A stretch of DNA of 64,000 nucleotides, from the NCBI RefSeq assembly GCF_004348345.1, contig NZ_SMJZ01000013.1, positions 1 to 64,000 of the forward strand, in the 5' to 3' direction. Below are positions 52,076 to 63,034 of the stretch, in pieces; position 1 is the first letter of the stretch, and the number at the start of each line of letters is the position of its first letter. The DNA is from Nonomuraea longispora. Its GTDB lineage: Bacteria > Actinomycetota > Actinomycetes > Streptosporangiales > Streptosporangiaceae. The notes beneath the pieces were generated by a model. That model searched no databases and was not told the DNA's origin. It was given only the letters and a program-made list of their open reading frames with translations. Made by a program: the position numbers and the translations under genes.

Positions 52076-52600
52076 TCAGGAAGCGACGGATGGCGGTGGA
52101 TGCCGCGAAACCGTCAGATCGGACGGGTTGACCTCGACCTCGTGCCACCATCCCCGGGCCGGCCGTCCCGCCACCCAGTGAGCGATGTCGGCAAGGGCGG
52201 CGGTCCATCGACGGCGGGTGGGGGCAGGAAGGTCATTCTTCCCCGGACGGTAGACGGTGGTGTGCGCGGTGGCGATGAGCAGTTCGAACACCCGGCTCGT
52301 GTCCGGTATCGACCCGCGCTCCGCACGGGCCAGTTCGGCGCGTTCTCCGTCATCCACCGCGCGAGCCCACCCTCGGAGCCGGAATTCGGCGTCGCTGGGA
52401 CCAGGGAGCGCGTGGAGGACATACCTTCCGTCGCGCAGTAGGTCACGGCGTTTCGGTGAGGTCTCGATCAGGCCCACGCATATCCCGGTGCCGTGGAAGA
52501 AAGGGCAGACCGGATGTACGCGCGGCCGGCCGTCCGCCGTCACCGTCGCCAGATAGGCGATACTCAATCGATCGATTATCTTACGACCTATTTCCGCCAT
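52076..52600 (-). CDS. pyridoxamine 5'-phosphate oxidase-like family protein
   Basis: The protein has 174 residues and a split-barrel fold: IAYLATVTADGRPRVHPVCPFFHGTGICVGLIETSPKRRDLLRDGRYVLHALPGPSDAEFRLRGWA. This is the FMN/F420-binding pattern of short actinomycete oxidoreductases, with the RRDLL phosphate-binding turn. No near relation to the split-barrel protein at 137-775 is obvious. Substrate unknown. No strong ribosome binding site before the start at 52600. Confidence 0.8.
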   Translation of the reverse strand: MAEIGRKIIDRLSIAYLATVTADGRPRVHPVCPFFHGTGICVGLIETSPKRRDLLRDGRYVLHALPGPSDAEFRLRGWARAVDDGERAELARAERGSIPDTSRVFELLIATAHTTVYRPGKNDLPAPTRRRWTAALADIAHWVAGRPARGWWHEVEVNPSDLTVSRHPPPSVAS

Positions 52601-53013
52601 TGCGCCGTCTGCGATTCTCAGCGCTTCCCCAATCGGCCATGGTGATCCATTCGCGACTTCTGATGTCCGGCTCCATAGGGCCGGCGCGCCGGTTGCCGCC
52701 GGCGTGCCGGCCCTGGCAGCCCTGATGAATGCAGGACTAAGCGTCGGCTTCCTCGGAAAGCTGCGTCCACGCGAAGGACGCCTTGCTCATCGCGTGGTGT
52801 CCCCTGGTCACGTCCAGCATCGCCGTAGGTGGCCGCAGGGGAACGAGATCAGGACTCGTCGCGGCAGGATCCGCCTGTCCCGGCCTTCGCTGTGCGCATG
52901 CAACGCCCAGGGTCAGTGCCGCGTCGAACGCGTCCAGCGCCCGTTTCCGGCGAGATGTCCGCCGGCCCGTGACCTCTGGTCGGGACTGGGTGCGTTGGTG
53001 GCCCGGTCAGGGG
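52601..53013. other. 413-bp region without a supported gene
   Basis: On the minus strand an open stretch of about 85 codons (roughly 53000-52737) ends in SFAWTQLSEEADA, but it has no start with a ribosome binding site and no recognised family. It may be the worn C-terminal end of a lost gene. A GGCCGGCGCGCCGG-like GC-rich dyad lies near 52680-52700. Confidence 0.4.
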
Positions 53014-54078
53014 TCAGAGGCGGTTCCGGGCGATGCGTTTGCCCAGCCCGGCCAGGGAGTCGTCGGCCATGAGCGCCGGCAGGCGGGGCGCGTCCTCGTC
53101 GACCTGGCGCAGCACCGCCGGATGACCGCCGCTGAACCGGCTCCAGGCCCGGACCACCTCCGGCATCGCCGCGATGGCCGCCTCCGACAGGATCGCCTCC
53201 CTGGGCAACCACGACGTCAGGAACGCCGAGACCCGCCGCGGGCTCCACCACAGCGGCCGATCCCCGACGAACTCGGCCAGCTTCTCGAACGCCTCCCGTG
53301 CTCCCGGCACGTCCGGCAGATCCCGGAACCGGGCCAGGGTGTCGTCGGACGCTCCGCGTACCAGCCCAGGGACACCCTGGGCGCGTGTGATCGCCAGCGG
53401 CCGCACGCTCGCCAGCGTGTCCGCGACCTCCACCCCCATGATCCGGTCACCCAGCTCGAACGCGTCCAGGATGCGCCCGGCCACCGTTCCCGGTTCGGCC
53501 GCCGCCAGCCCCAGATCGTCGAGGAACTTCACCTCCTCGACCAGCGCGTCGACCGCCAGCCCGCCATGCGGCTGGTCGATGCCGACCACCAGGATGTGCG
53601 GCTCCTTGCCGTTGTCGTAGCGGTAGGAGAGGACCGCCAGCACCTGCTCGCCGTACGGGTCGGCCTTGCCGTACCAGGCGCCCTCGCACGTCACCCGCCC
53701 CATCCGGCGCACCCATCCGGCGAGGGTCTCGTCGAGCCCTCGGGCGGCGTCGGTGTACACCCCGGTTCCCGCCACCGCGTCGCCGTCCCGCACCGCGTCG
53801 CCGTCCCCTGCCAGGGGGTCGGCCGCCACGTCCGGCGCATCGGATGCGCCGGGGAAAGGCGACGGGCGGCCGGCGTTGACCGCGGCGAGAGCGACCAGTG
53901 TGAGCCGCGCCTCTGGACCGCCGTCCGCCGCCAGCTCGTCCAGGAAGGGTCGTACCTGCTCCGGCGCCAACCCGGCCGTGATCCGGGCCGCCCAGAGCTC
54001 GGTCCGCAAGGGCGAACGCCACCTGAGCAGGTCACGAGCCTGGACGACAGCCGTGGAAAACGCCTCTGTGCTCACCAT
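53014..54078 (-). CDS. conserved hypothetical protein
   Basis: The protein has 354 residues and I do not recognise the family. N-terminal half: helical, with TELWAARITAGLAPEQVRPFLDELAADGG. An Asp/Gly/Ala-rich segment with a GDGDAVRDGDAVAG repeat follows. Then come a possible alpha/beta core (EQVLAVLSYRYDNGKEPHILVVGIDQPHGGLAVDALVEEVKF) and a helical C-terminus. No signal peptide or membrane helix. It follows tex on the same strand with a 299-bp gap. Confidence 0.6.
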   Translation of the reverse strand: MVSTEAFSTAVVQARDLLRWRSPLRTELWAARITAGLAPEQVRPFLDELAADGGPEARLTLVALAAVNAGRPSPFPGASDAPDVAADPLAGDGDAVRDGDAVAGTGVYTDAARGLDETLAGWVRRMGRVTCEGAWYGKADPYGEQVLAVLSYRYDNGKEPHILVVGIDQPHGGLAVDALVEEVKFLDDLGLAAAEPGTVAGRILDAFELGDRIMGVEVADTLASVRPLAITRAQGVPGLVRGASDDTLARFRDLPDVPGAREAFEKLAEFVGDRPLWWSPRRVSAFLTSWLPREAILSEAAIAAMPEVVRAWSRFSGGHPAVLRQVDEDAPRLPALMADDSLAGLGKRIARNRL

Positions 54079-54377
54079 CCGACCGTACCGCCCCTGTCGC
54101 CAACAGCCTCATCCCGTAGCCTGAGCCCCCGCTCCGGCCCGTCCGAGCCTGCCACTCGGAACCGGCCCCTCGCCGGTCCGGCCCTCCGGACGCGAGGACC
54201 ACACGTGCCCGCATGAGCGTTCCGCCCGGCGACCCCGCCCGGCGACCCCGCCCGGCGACGGTGGACGCATAGCTGAGAAGTGTGGGTTGTCGCTCAACAA
54301 TTCGCACGCGCCCTTGGGCAGCCAGGAGCTGGCAACCCGCCGAACACCGAGGCCGACAGGGTGAAGCGCTGCGGAGG
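54079..54377. other. intergenic region between tex and the hypothetical gene
   Basis: The 299-bp gap contains a short tandem repeat (54222-54260) and no credible gene. Confidence 0.5.
54222..54260. repeat. 13-bp tandem repeat, three copies
   Basis: CCGCCCGGCGACC occurs at 54222-54234 and 54235-54247, with a third copy at 54248-54260 that differs at its last base. It lies outside coding sequence. Confidence 0.85.
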
Positions 54378-56816
<2,439 letters not shown>

Positions 56817-56843
56817 TTGGTTGCCTTTCGATGGTCCCGCCGG

Positions 56844-57702
56844 TCAATTGTGCAGGACTACGCCGTCTTTCATGACCAGAGTGCGCGCAGGGTGAACGAC
56901 CACGGCCTCCGTGGGGGCCTCCGTGGGGGCCTCCGGAGGGCACGACCACCAGGTCGGCCCGGTCGCCCTCGGACAGGCCGTAGCTTGTCACGCCGCTGCC
57001 GTAGGGGCCCCACAGATCGCGGATGCCGTCGTGCCCGCACGCGATCGTGACGCCCGCGGCCCGCAGCTTCTTGATCGGCGGCACGGGATAGCTGTAGACG
57101 GCCCAGGTCGCGAGCGCCACGCCCGCGTCGGCGAAGCCCCGCGCCAGCCGGTCGACGCCGGCCGGGTCGATGCCGCCGACCGCCTCGACGCCGCCCTTCA
57201 GCGCCTCTTCGAGCAGCTCGGCGGTGCCCGGGTCGGTCAGCACGCCGTGCTGCGGGAAGGCGACCTGACGCACGTCGACCGGGGAACGGGCGGACGCCTC
57301 GCGCACGGCCTCCACGCCGCGCAGCCCGACCTCGGGGTCGATGTCGGTGCGGGAGCGCACATGGGTGGTGCCGGCCGCGCTCATGAGCTCCAGCAGCGCG
57401 CCGATCCGCTCGACGCTCGGCACGCCCGGCTCGCCGCGGCGGGCGAGGTCGTTGCCGATGCGGCCGGCGAGCGTGTCGTCGGCGGAGTGAGGCACCCAGG
57501 GCCCGCCGTAGAGGGTCTTGTCGAGGTGGCAGTGGGCCTCGACGAGGCCGGGCAGCACCAGTTGACCCGCGACGTCGACCACGTGGGCGGCGGGCGCGTC
57601 CACACCCTGGCAGACCCGGGCGATCCGGCCGTCGCGGACGAGGATGTCGGCGGTTGAGCCGAGCCTCCAGGGGAGCACGCCACGGAGCAGCACGTCGGTC
57701 AT
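56844..57702 (-). pseudogene. amidohydrolase/cytosine-deaminase-like gene, broken
   Basis: From the ATG at 57702 the frame gives VLPGLVEAHCHLDKTLYGGPW, ELMSAAGTTHVRSRTDIDPE and CGHDGIRDLWGPYG, as in the cytosine deaminase branch. Three lesions are visible. The segment between GGIDPAGV and DRLARGFADAGVALAT, which should carry further metal-binding His residues, is missing. The stretch between DLWGPYGSGV and SYGLSEGDRADL is also cut short. A one-base frameshift near 56940-56948 moves the end (EAPTEAVVVHPARTLVMKDGVVLHN) into another frame. A 12-bp tandem repeat (56904-56927) adds one extra EAPT unit. Confidence 0.75.
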
Positions 57703-57812
57703 GCCCAGCACCCTAAACGCCCGCACCGACATCCCTGGGAGCTCTGGCCGGAGTCCATGATGAACCCGGTCTCCAGCGCCTGCCCGCAATGCGTGCACCG
57801 CACATTGGACAT
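57699..57812 (-). CDS. small zinc-ribbon-like reading frame, 37 residues
   Basis: The ATG at 57812 encodes VRCTHCGQALETGFIMDSG then GCRCGRLGCWA; the TGA overlaps the amidohydrolase ATG (ATGA). CxxC plus later Cys residues suggest a zinc knuckle, and the start resembles small DUF6487-like proteins, but the end looks cut short. It could be a remnant rather than a working gene. Confidence 0.35.
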   Translation of the reverse strand: MSNVRCTHCGQALETGFIMDSGQSSQGCRCGRLGCWA

Positions 57813-57827
57813 GCGCCCCAAGCGCAG

Positions 57828-58262
57828 TCAGATTTCGTCGAGATGGGAGACGTTCGCGAGGTCGGCGGCGTCGGTGCTGGGCCGCCCCTCGAACCAGGCG
57901 TCGAGGATCTCGCCGAGCACCACGTCGGAGGTCAGCCGGAGGCTGAGCGCGAGGACGTTGGCGTCGTTCCAGGTGCGGGCGCCGTCGGCGGTGTAGGCGT
58001 CGACGCAGAGCGCGGCTCGTACGCCGGGCACCTTGTTCGCCGCGATGGACGCGCCCGTGCCCGTCCAGCAGCAGACGACCGCCTGGTCGGCCCGCCCTTC
58101 GCTGACGTCTTTCGCGGCCAGCTCGCAGGCCCACGCCCAGTCGGCGCGCTCGCCGTCGCCGAGCGCGCCGTGGGTGACCACGTCGTGCCCGCGCCTGCGC
58201 AGCTCCGTCACGACCCGCTCGGCCACGCCGTCCTTGCTGTCGGCGGCCACCGAAATCCGCAT
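57828..58262 (-). CDS. RpiB/LacA/LacB family sugar-phosphate isomerase
   Basis: The protein has 144 residues: RISVAADSKDGVAERVVTELRRRGHDV, then the family signature CWTGTGASIAANKVPGVRAALCVDAYTADGARTWNDANVLAL. It probably interconverts aldose and ketose phosphates or a related sugar; actinomycete RpiB-like paralogues of this type occur in catabolic clusters. It is the first gene of a minus-strand run with the small zinc-ribbon frame and the broken amidohydrolase. Confidence 0.88.
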   Translation of the reverse strand: MRISVAADSKDGVAERVVTELRRRGHDVVTHGALGDGERADWAWACELAAKDVSEGRADQAVVCCWTGTGASIAANKVPGVRAALCVDAYTADGARTWNDANVLALSLRLTSDVVLGEILDAWFEGRPSTDAADLANVSHLDEI

Positions 58263-58296
58263 GCGTCCTCCCGGTTGCTCACCTCAGATGTACCAG

Positions 58297-58369
58297 CGCC
58301 CCCGGCTGGAATCGAACCAGCGGCCTCCTGCATCGGAAACAGGTGCGCTCTCCGCTGCGCCACGAGGGC
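58297..58369 (-). tRNA. tRNA-Arg (anticodon CCG)
   Basis: The 73-nt cloverleaf folds completely: acceptor GCCCTCG/CGGGGGC (one T-G pair), T at position 8, D-stem GCGC/GCGC with A14 and A20, anticodon stem CCTGT/GCAGG around loop TTCCGAT, T-arm GCTGG-TTCGATT-CCAGC. Anticodon CCG reads CGG. No encoded CCA. It lies 3 nt after the CAU tRNA. Confidence 0.88.
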
Positions 58370-58372
58370 TCG

Positions 58373-58445
58373 TGGCGGGTGCGGGAATCGAACCCGCCTG
58401 GAGCGACGTATGAAATCGCCGGGCACACCAGCGCCCCCACCCGCC
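58373..58445 (-). tRNA. tRNA with CAU anticodon (Met or Ile2), structurally unusual
   Basis: The 73-nt cloverleaf has acceptor GGCGGGT/ACCCGCC, D-stem GGGC/GCCC with loop GCTGGTGT, anticodon stem GCGAT/GTCGC around loop TTCATAC, and T-arm GCGGG-TTCGATT-CCCGC. The anticodon is CAT. Positions normally U8, A14 and A21 are G, G and T, so the tertiary core is altered, while G18-G19 and the T-loop are normal. Met, fMet or Ile2 identity cannot be fixed, and a decayed copy is possible. Confidence 0.65.
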
Positions 58446-58477
58446 TGGGAATCCGGGCGGGGCCGGGGCCGGGAGGA

Positions 58478-58540
58478 TCAGCCTCGGCGCACCCAGGACA
58501 CGCCCGTACGGCGCCGCACGCGCATTCGCCGGGTGGTCAT
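58478..58540 (-). CDS. 20-residue arginine-rich peptide
   Basis: The ATG at 58540 has AAAGGA at a good distance and encodes MTTRRMRVRRRTGVSWVRRG with 8 Arg. It lies 32 bp before the CAU tRNA gene on the same strand. It could be a small basic (nucleic-acid- or ribosome-related) peptide or a leader read before the tRNA transcript. Very short, so uncertain. Confidence 0.4.
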   Translation of the reverse strand: MTTRRMRVRRRTGVSWVRRG

Positions 58541-58671
58541 GGGAGGTCCTTTCCGCTGGTTCAGGTGCCGGTATCGAGCATGGCGGCCGCCCGTACGACG
58601 GCGCAACCTGTTTTGTCCCTCACATGTCAGACTGGCACATTGAGACGGTTTGTGCTTGGTTGTGCAGCCAT

Positions 58672-59742
58672 ATGAGCATTGACGAGAGTGACATTCCCGC
58701 ACTCGCCCGCGGGTGCGCGATCCTCGGCACGGGCGGCGGGGGAGACGTGCGCGCGGGTTCGCTGGCCGCGGTCAGGGCCATCCGCGCGTACGGCGAGGTG
58801 CCGCTGGTCGATCTGGCCGACCTGCCCGGTGACGCGCTGGTCGTGCCGCTGTCCGGGATCGGGGCGCCGACGGTCGGGCACGAGATGATCCACGGGGAGG
58901 ACGAGCCCAAGCGCGTCGCCGAGGAGGTCGAGCGGCTCTTCGGCCGCCCGCCGAGCGCCATCATGTCCTCCGAGATCGGTGGCTCGAACGGGGTGGCGCC
59001 GGTCGCCTGGGCCGCGCGCCTCGGGGTGCCGCTGCTCGACGCCGACGGCATGGGCCGGGCGTTCCCCGAGGTGCAGATGGTGTCGATGTACGTGGCCGGG
59101 CTCCCGGCAGACCTCGTGATCATGTCTGACATCGTGGGAAATGTCGTGACCATCCGCCCGATCGACGGGCTCTGGTCGGAACGCCTGGCGCGGGCCGTGT
59201 GCGTGGCCGCGGGCTCGCACGCGCTGATGGCCGACTACGTCCTCACGGCTGGCCGTGCCCGCGGCGCGGTCATCGAGGGCACGGTCACCCGCGCGATCGG
59301 GATCGGCAGGGCCACCGAGGGCGCGGTCGACCCGCTCGGCGCGCTGCGGGACCGCCTCGGCGCCGTACGCCTGATCACCGGCAAGCTGACCGACGTGGAC
59401 CGCCGCACCACCGGCGGTTTCGTCAGGGGGACCGCCACGATCGAGGGCACCGGAGACGACCGCGGCCGCCGTCTCACCGTGGAACTGCAGAACGAGAACC
59501 TCATCGCCGTCGAGGACGGCGCCGTGCGGGCCATGGTGCCCGACCTCATCACCGTCGTGGACACCGAGACGGCCGCCGCCGTCCAGACCGAGAGCCTGAG
59601 GTACGGCCAGCGCGTCAGCGTGCTCGCCTGGCCGTGCGACCCGCTCTGGCGCACGCCCAAAGGACTGGAGACGGCCGGTCCCAGGGCGTTCGGCTACGAC
59701 CACGACTACGTACCCGTCGAGGAGCTGACCGCGCATGGCTGA
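58672..59742 (+). CDS. DUF917 family protein
   Basis: The protein has 356 residues from the ATG at 58672; an in-frame ATG at 58624 would add 16 residues, and neither has a clear ribosome binding site. DUF917 signatures: ARGCAILGTGGGGDVRAG, VPLSGIGAPTVGHEMI, and PSAIMSSEIGGSNGVAPVAWAARLGVPLLDADGMGRAFPEVQM. DUF917 proteins are nearly always next to hydantoinase/oxoprolinase-A genes and are thought to act with them. Here they overlap by 8 bp, which fits. Cytosolic. Confidence 0.9.
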   Translation: MSIDESDIPALARGCAILGTGGGGDVRAGSLAAVRAIRAYGEVPLVDLADLPGDALVVPLSGIGAPTVGHEMIHGEDEPKRVAEEVERLFGRPPSAIMSSEIGGSNGVAPVAWAARLGVPLLDADGMGRAFPEVQMVSMYVAGLPADLVIMSDIVGNVVTIRPIDGLWSERLARAVCVAAGSHALMADYVLTAGRARGAVIEGTVTRAIGIGRATEGAVDPLGALRDRLGAVRLITGKLTDVDRRTTGGFVRGTATIEGTGDDRGRRLTVELQNENLIAVEDGAVRAMVPDLITVVDTETAAAVQTESLRYGQRVSVLAWPCDPLWRTPKGLETAGPRAFGYDHDYVPVEELTAHG

Positions 59743-61393
59743 CCTGCCGGAGCTCGGCATCGGGATCGACGTCGGCGGCACGAACACCGACGCGGTCGTG
59801 CTCGGCCCGGGCGGCCGGGTGGTGGCCAAGGCCAAGCGCCCGACCACCCCGGACGTGACCGGAGGGCTGCGGGCGGCCATGGACGCGGTGCTGGCGGAGC
59901 TGGAAGGAGCCGAGGACCCGCCCGCTGCGCGGGACGGGCAGGGCGGCGGCGCACGCAGCCGCGTGGCCAGGATCATGCTGGGCACCACGCACGCGACCAA
60001 CGCGATCCTCGAACGCAGGAACCTCGGCCGGGTCGCCGTGCTCAGGCTCGGCGCCCCCGCCACCACCGCCGTGCCCCCGCTGTCGGGCTGGCCGAACGAC
60101 CTGCGCGCGGCCGTGTCGGCGGGGGAGGCCATCGTCCCCGGCGGGCACTACGTCGACGGCCGCGAGATCGGCGCGCCCGGCCTCGGAGCCGTCCGCCGCT
60201 TCCTGGACGGCGTGCGGGCCGACGCGGTGGCCGTCACGAGCGTCTTCAGCCCGGCGAGCGACGAGCACGAGCGCCTCGTCGCCGAACTGGTCACCTCCGA
60301 GTACGGCCTGCCGGTCTCGCTCAGCCACGAGATCGGCACGCTGGGGCTGCTCGAACGCGAGAACGCCACCGTGCTGAACGCCGCCCTGTACGGCGTCGCC
60401 GCCCACGTGACCGGCGCGCTGACCGCCGCCCTGGCCGAGCGTGGCCTGGGCGCGCGCCCGTACCTGGCGCAGAACGACGGCACGCTCATGACGGTGGAGC
60501 ACGCCGAGCGGATGCCGGTCGCGACGATCGGCTCGGGCCCGGCCAACTCCCTGCGCGGCGCCGCGCACCTGTCCGGCGTGACGGACGCGGTGGTGGTGGA
60601 CGTCGGCGGTACGTCCACCGACCTCGGGGTGCTGACCGGCGGTTTCCCTCGCGAGTCGGCGGCGGCGGTCGAGATCGGCGGGGTGCTGACCAACTTCCGG
60701 ATGCCGGACATCCTCGCCATCGCCCTCGGCGGCGGGAGCGTGGTGCGCGGCGGCGGCGTCGGCCCCGACTCCGTCGGCTACCGGATCGCCGGCGAGGCGC
60801 TGGTCTTCGGCGGGGACACGGCCACGATGACCGACGCGGCGGTGGCGGCGGGCCGTACCCCGCCCGGGTCGGCCGGCTGGCGCGGTCGGCTCCCCGAGTC
60901 CGTCCTGGCCCGACAGGCCGCGCGCTCCGGGCCCGAGAAAGGGCCGCGCGCGGGGGACGGGCGGGAGACGATCGCCGACGTCCTGGCCAGGGCGGTGCTC
61001 GTGGCCGACGAGATGGTCGTGGACGCGGTGGATCGCATGACGCTCGGCAGGACCGACCGGCCCCTGGTCGCGGTGGGCGGCGGGGCGTTCATCCTGCCCG
61101 GCCGCATCCCGGGCGTGAGCGGGGTGATCCGCCCTGAGCACGCCGAGGTGGCCAACGCCGTGGGGGCCGCGATCGCCCTCGCGAGCGGCAGAGTGGATAC
61201 GATCTTGCCTGCGGGAGATAGTCGGCCGAAAGCCATCGAAAGGGCCAAGGAAGAGGCGGCGGCGCGAGCTGTGGCGGCGGGGGCGGACCCTTCCGGCGTC
61301 GAGATCGTGGATCTCCTCGAGGTGCCACTGAGCTATCTCTCCGAGCCCGCCGTACGCGTACACGTCAAAGCAGCCGGACCCCTCGCCCGGTGA
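59735..61393 (+). CDS. hydantoinase/oxoprolinase A-type hydrolase (HyuA family)
   Basis: The protein has 552 residues forming an actin-like ATPase fold: GIGIDVGGTNTDAVVL at the N-terminus, MLGTTHATNAILERRNLGRVAVLRLG near residue 80, and the second phosphate motif VVVDVGGTSTDLGVL near 285, with ALGGGSVVRGGG near 330. ATP-dependent cyclic-imide or lactam opening is the known family chemistry. Only the A-type subunit is present with DUF917, as in single-subunit systems; no B subunit is seen in this window. Upstream of an ABC importer, so the imported compound is the likely substrate. Confidence 0.88.
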   Translation: MADLPELGIGIDVGGTNTDAVVLGPGGRVVAKAKRPTTPDVTGGLRAAMDAVLAELEGAEDPPAARDGQGGGARSRVARIMLGTTHATNAILERRNLGRVAVLRLGAPATTAVPPLSGWPNDLRAAVSAGEAIVPGGHYVDGREIGAPGLGAVRRFLDGVRADAVAVTSVFSPASDEHERLVAELVTSEYGLPVSLSHEIGTLGLLERENATVLNAALYGVAAHVTGALTAALAERGLGARPYLAQNDGTLMTVEHAERMPVATIGSGPANSLRGAAHLSGVTDAVVVDVGGTSTDLGVLTGGFPRESAAAVEIGGVLTNFRMPDILAIALGGGSVVRGGGVGPDSVGYRIAGEALVFGGDTATMTDAAVAAGRTPPGSAGWRGRLPESVLARQAARSGPEKGPRAGDGRETIADVLARAVLVADEMVVDAVDRMTLGRTDRPLVAVGGGAFILPGRIPGVSGVIRPEHAEVANAVGAAIALASGRVDTILPAGDSRPKAIERAKEEAAARAVAAGADPSGVEIVDLLEVPLSYLSEPAVRVHVKAAGPLAR

Positions 61394-61416
61394 CAGATCG
61401 AAAGGATCCCCCCACC

Positions 61417-63030
61417 ATGCGCTGGCACAAGCGCTTGCTCGTAGCCGGGCTCACCGGCGTCCTGGCCATGACCGCCGCCGCGTGCGCGGGCGGCCAGGTG
61501 CGCGGCGCCGGAGGCACACCGCAGCCCGCGGACGGCACCGGACCGGCCGCCAGGCAGACCGCGAAGGCCAACGACAGCACGTTCGTCTACGCGCCGAACC
61601 TCGACGTCGTCACCGACTGGGACCCGGCCACCTCCTACTCCAACGAGATCGTCGCCCTGTCGAACATCTACGAGGGCCTGACCCGCTACAACTTCCAGAC
61701 CCGCGAGGCCGAACCGCGCCTGGCCACCGAGTGGACCTCGGCCGACGGCGGCAAGGAGTGGACGTTCAAGCTCCGCCAGGGCGTGAAGTTCCACTCGGGC
61801 GCCACGATGGACGCCGCGGCGGCGAAGAAGGCGATCGAGCGCACGATCAGGAAGAAGGGCGGCGCGGCCTACATCTGGGACCCGGTCGACAGGATCGAGG
61901 CCGTGGACGCGACCACGCTGAAGTTCACCCTCAAGCGCGCCGCGCCGCTCGACCTCGTCGCCTCCTCCGGCTACGCCGCCTACATCTACGACGTGGACGC
62001 CGTGGACGCCGACGGCAAGACGACCGCCGGCACCGGCCCGTACACGATCGACTCGTGGCAGAAGGGCAAGGAGACCGAGCTCACGCTGAAGGCGTTCGAG
62101 GACTACTGGGGCGGCTGGACGCCCGAGCAGTACAGGAAGGTCTCCTTCCGGGTCACTCCCGAGATCACCACCGCGTGGCAGCTGCTCCAGAAAGGCGAGG
62201 TCAACTTCGTCCAGCGGCTGAACCCGCAGTTGTTCGAGCAGGCCGGCATGACCGACAACGTCCGGACCGCGCGGTCGCCGTCGTTCCAGAACCTGCTGGT
62301 GCTGTTCAACACGGCCGCGGGCCCGACGAAGGACGTCAGGATCCGGCAGGCGCTGCAACTAGCGATCGACTACGACGGCCTGGCGGCGGCGTTGAAGGGC
62401 TCGGGCTCGAAGGCCAGCGGTATGGTGCCGGAGGGGCTGCTCGGCCACGTGAGCGACATGGAGCCCAAGCCCGACCTGGGAAGGGCACAGGAACTGCTGG
62501 CCGAGGCCGGGTACGGCCCCGACAACCCCGAGCTGAGGCTCTCCCTCACCTACGCGCAGGGCGACGAGGACCAGAAGATGCTGGTCACGCTGCTCAGCTC
62601 GGCGCTGAAGAAGCTCAACATCACGCTGCAGGCCAAGCCCATGACGTGGAGCGCCCAGTGGGACCAGGGCAAGCAGCAGGGGCAGGACATCTTCGTCATG
62701 TACTGGTATCCGGACTATCCGGACGCATACTCGTGGTTCCTCAACGTGTTCAAGAGCGAGGACGAGCCGCGGTTCAACCTGTCGTACCTGAAGGACCGTG
62801 AGATCGACGCGGCCATCGAGAAGCTGCCCGAACTCATGGCGACCGACGCGCTCAAGGCGGACGACGCGTTCAAGGACCTGCAGAAGAAGATCATCGAGGA
62901 GCAGGCGGCGGTGGCGGTGCCGTACGTGCAGACCTACCAGCGCGCGCTCACCGCGGACGTCAAGGGATACGTGGACAACCCCGCCTATCCCAACGTCGTC
63001 TTCTTCTACGACCTCCAACGCGCGCGCTGA
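61417..63030 (+). CDS. ABC transporter substrate-binding lipoprotein, family 5 (peptide/nickel type)
   Basis: The protein has 537 residues from the ATG at 61417, with GAAAGGA upstream. An N-terminal signal peptide (KRLLVAGLTGVLAMTAAACAGG) carries a lipobox-like AAAC. The SBP_bac_5 domain is clear: ATSYSNEIVALSNIYEGLTRYN, LATEWTSADGGKEWTFKLRQGVKFHSGATMDA, LVLFNTAAGPTKDVRIRQALQLAIDYD. It binds a peptide or small amide outside the cell and delivers it to the permease encoded next. It follows hyuA by 23 bp. Confidence 0.93.
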   Translation: MRWHKRLLVAGLTGVLAMTAAACAGGQVRGAGGTPQPADGTGPAARQTAKANDSTFVYAPNLDVVTDWDPATSYSNEIVALSNIYEGLTRYNFQTREAEPRLATEWTSADGGKEWTFKLRQGVKFHSGATMDAAAAKKAIERTIRKKGGAAYIWDPVDRIEAVDATTLKFTLKRAAPLDLVASSGYAAYIYDVDAVDADGKTTAGTGPYTIDSWQKGKETELTLKAFEDYWGGWTPEQYRKVSFRVTPEITTAWQLLQKGEVNFVQRLNPQLFEQAGMTDNVRTARSPSFQNLLVLFNTAAGPTKDVRIRQALQLAIDYDGLAAALKGSGSKASGMVPEGLLGHVSDMEPKPDLGRAQELLAEAGYGPDNPELRLSLTYAQGDEDQKMLVTLLSSALKKLNITLQAKPMTWSAQWDQGKQQGQDIFVMYWYPDYPDAYSWFLNVFKSEDEPRFNLSYLKDREIDAAIEKLPELMATDALKADDAFKDLQKKIIEEQAAVAVPYVQTYQRALTADVKGYVDNPAYPNVVFFYDLQRAR

Positions 63031-63034
63031 CCGC

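Noticed and set aside
52783-54216. Plus-strand open frame of 477 codons
   Set aside because: It is opposite the 354-residue minus-strand protein. Composition (His, Arg, Gln, Pro) and lack of motifs mark it as a shadow.
58208-58426. Protein-like frames around 58290-58430 on both strands
   Set aside because: These are translations of the tRNA genes (the familiar 'AGAGIEPAW' type artefact).
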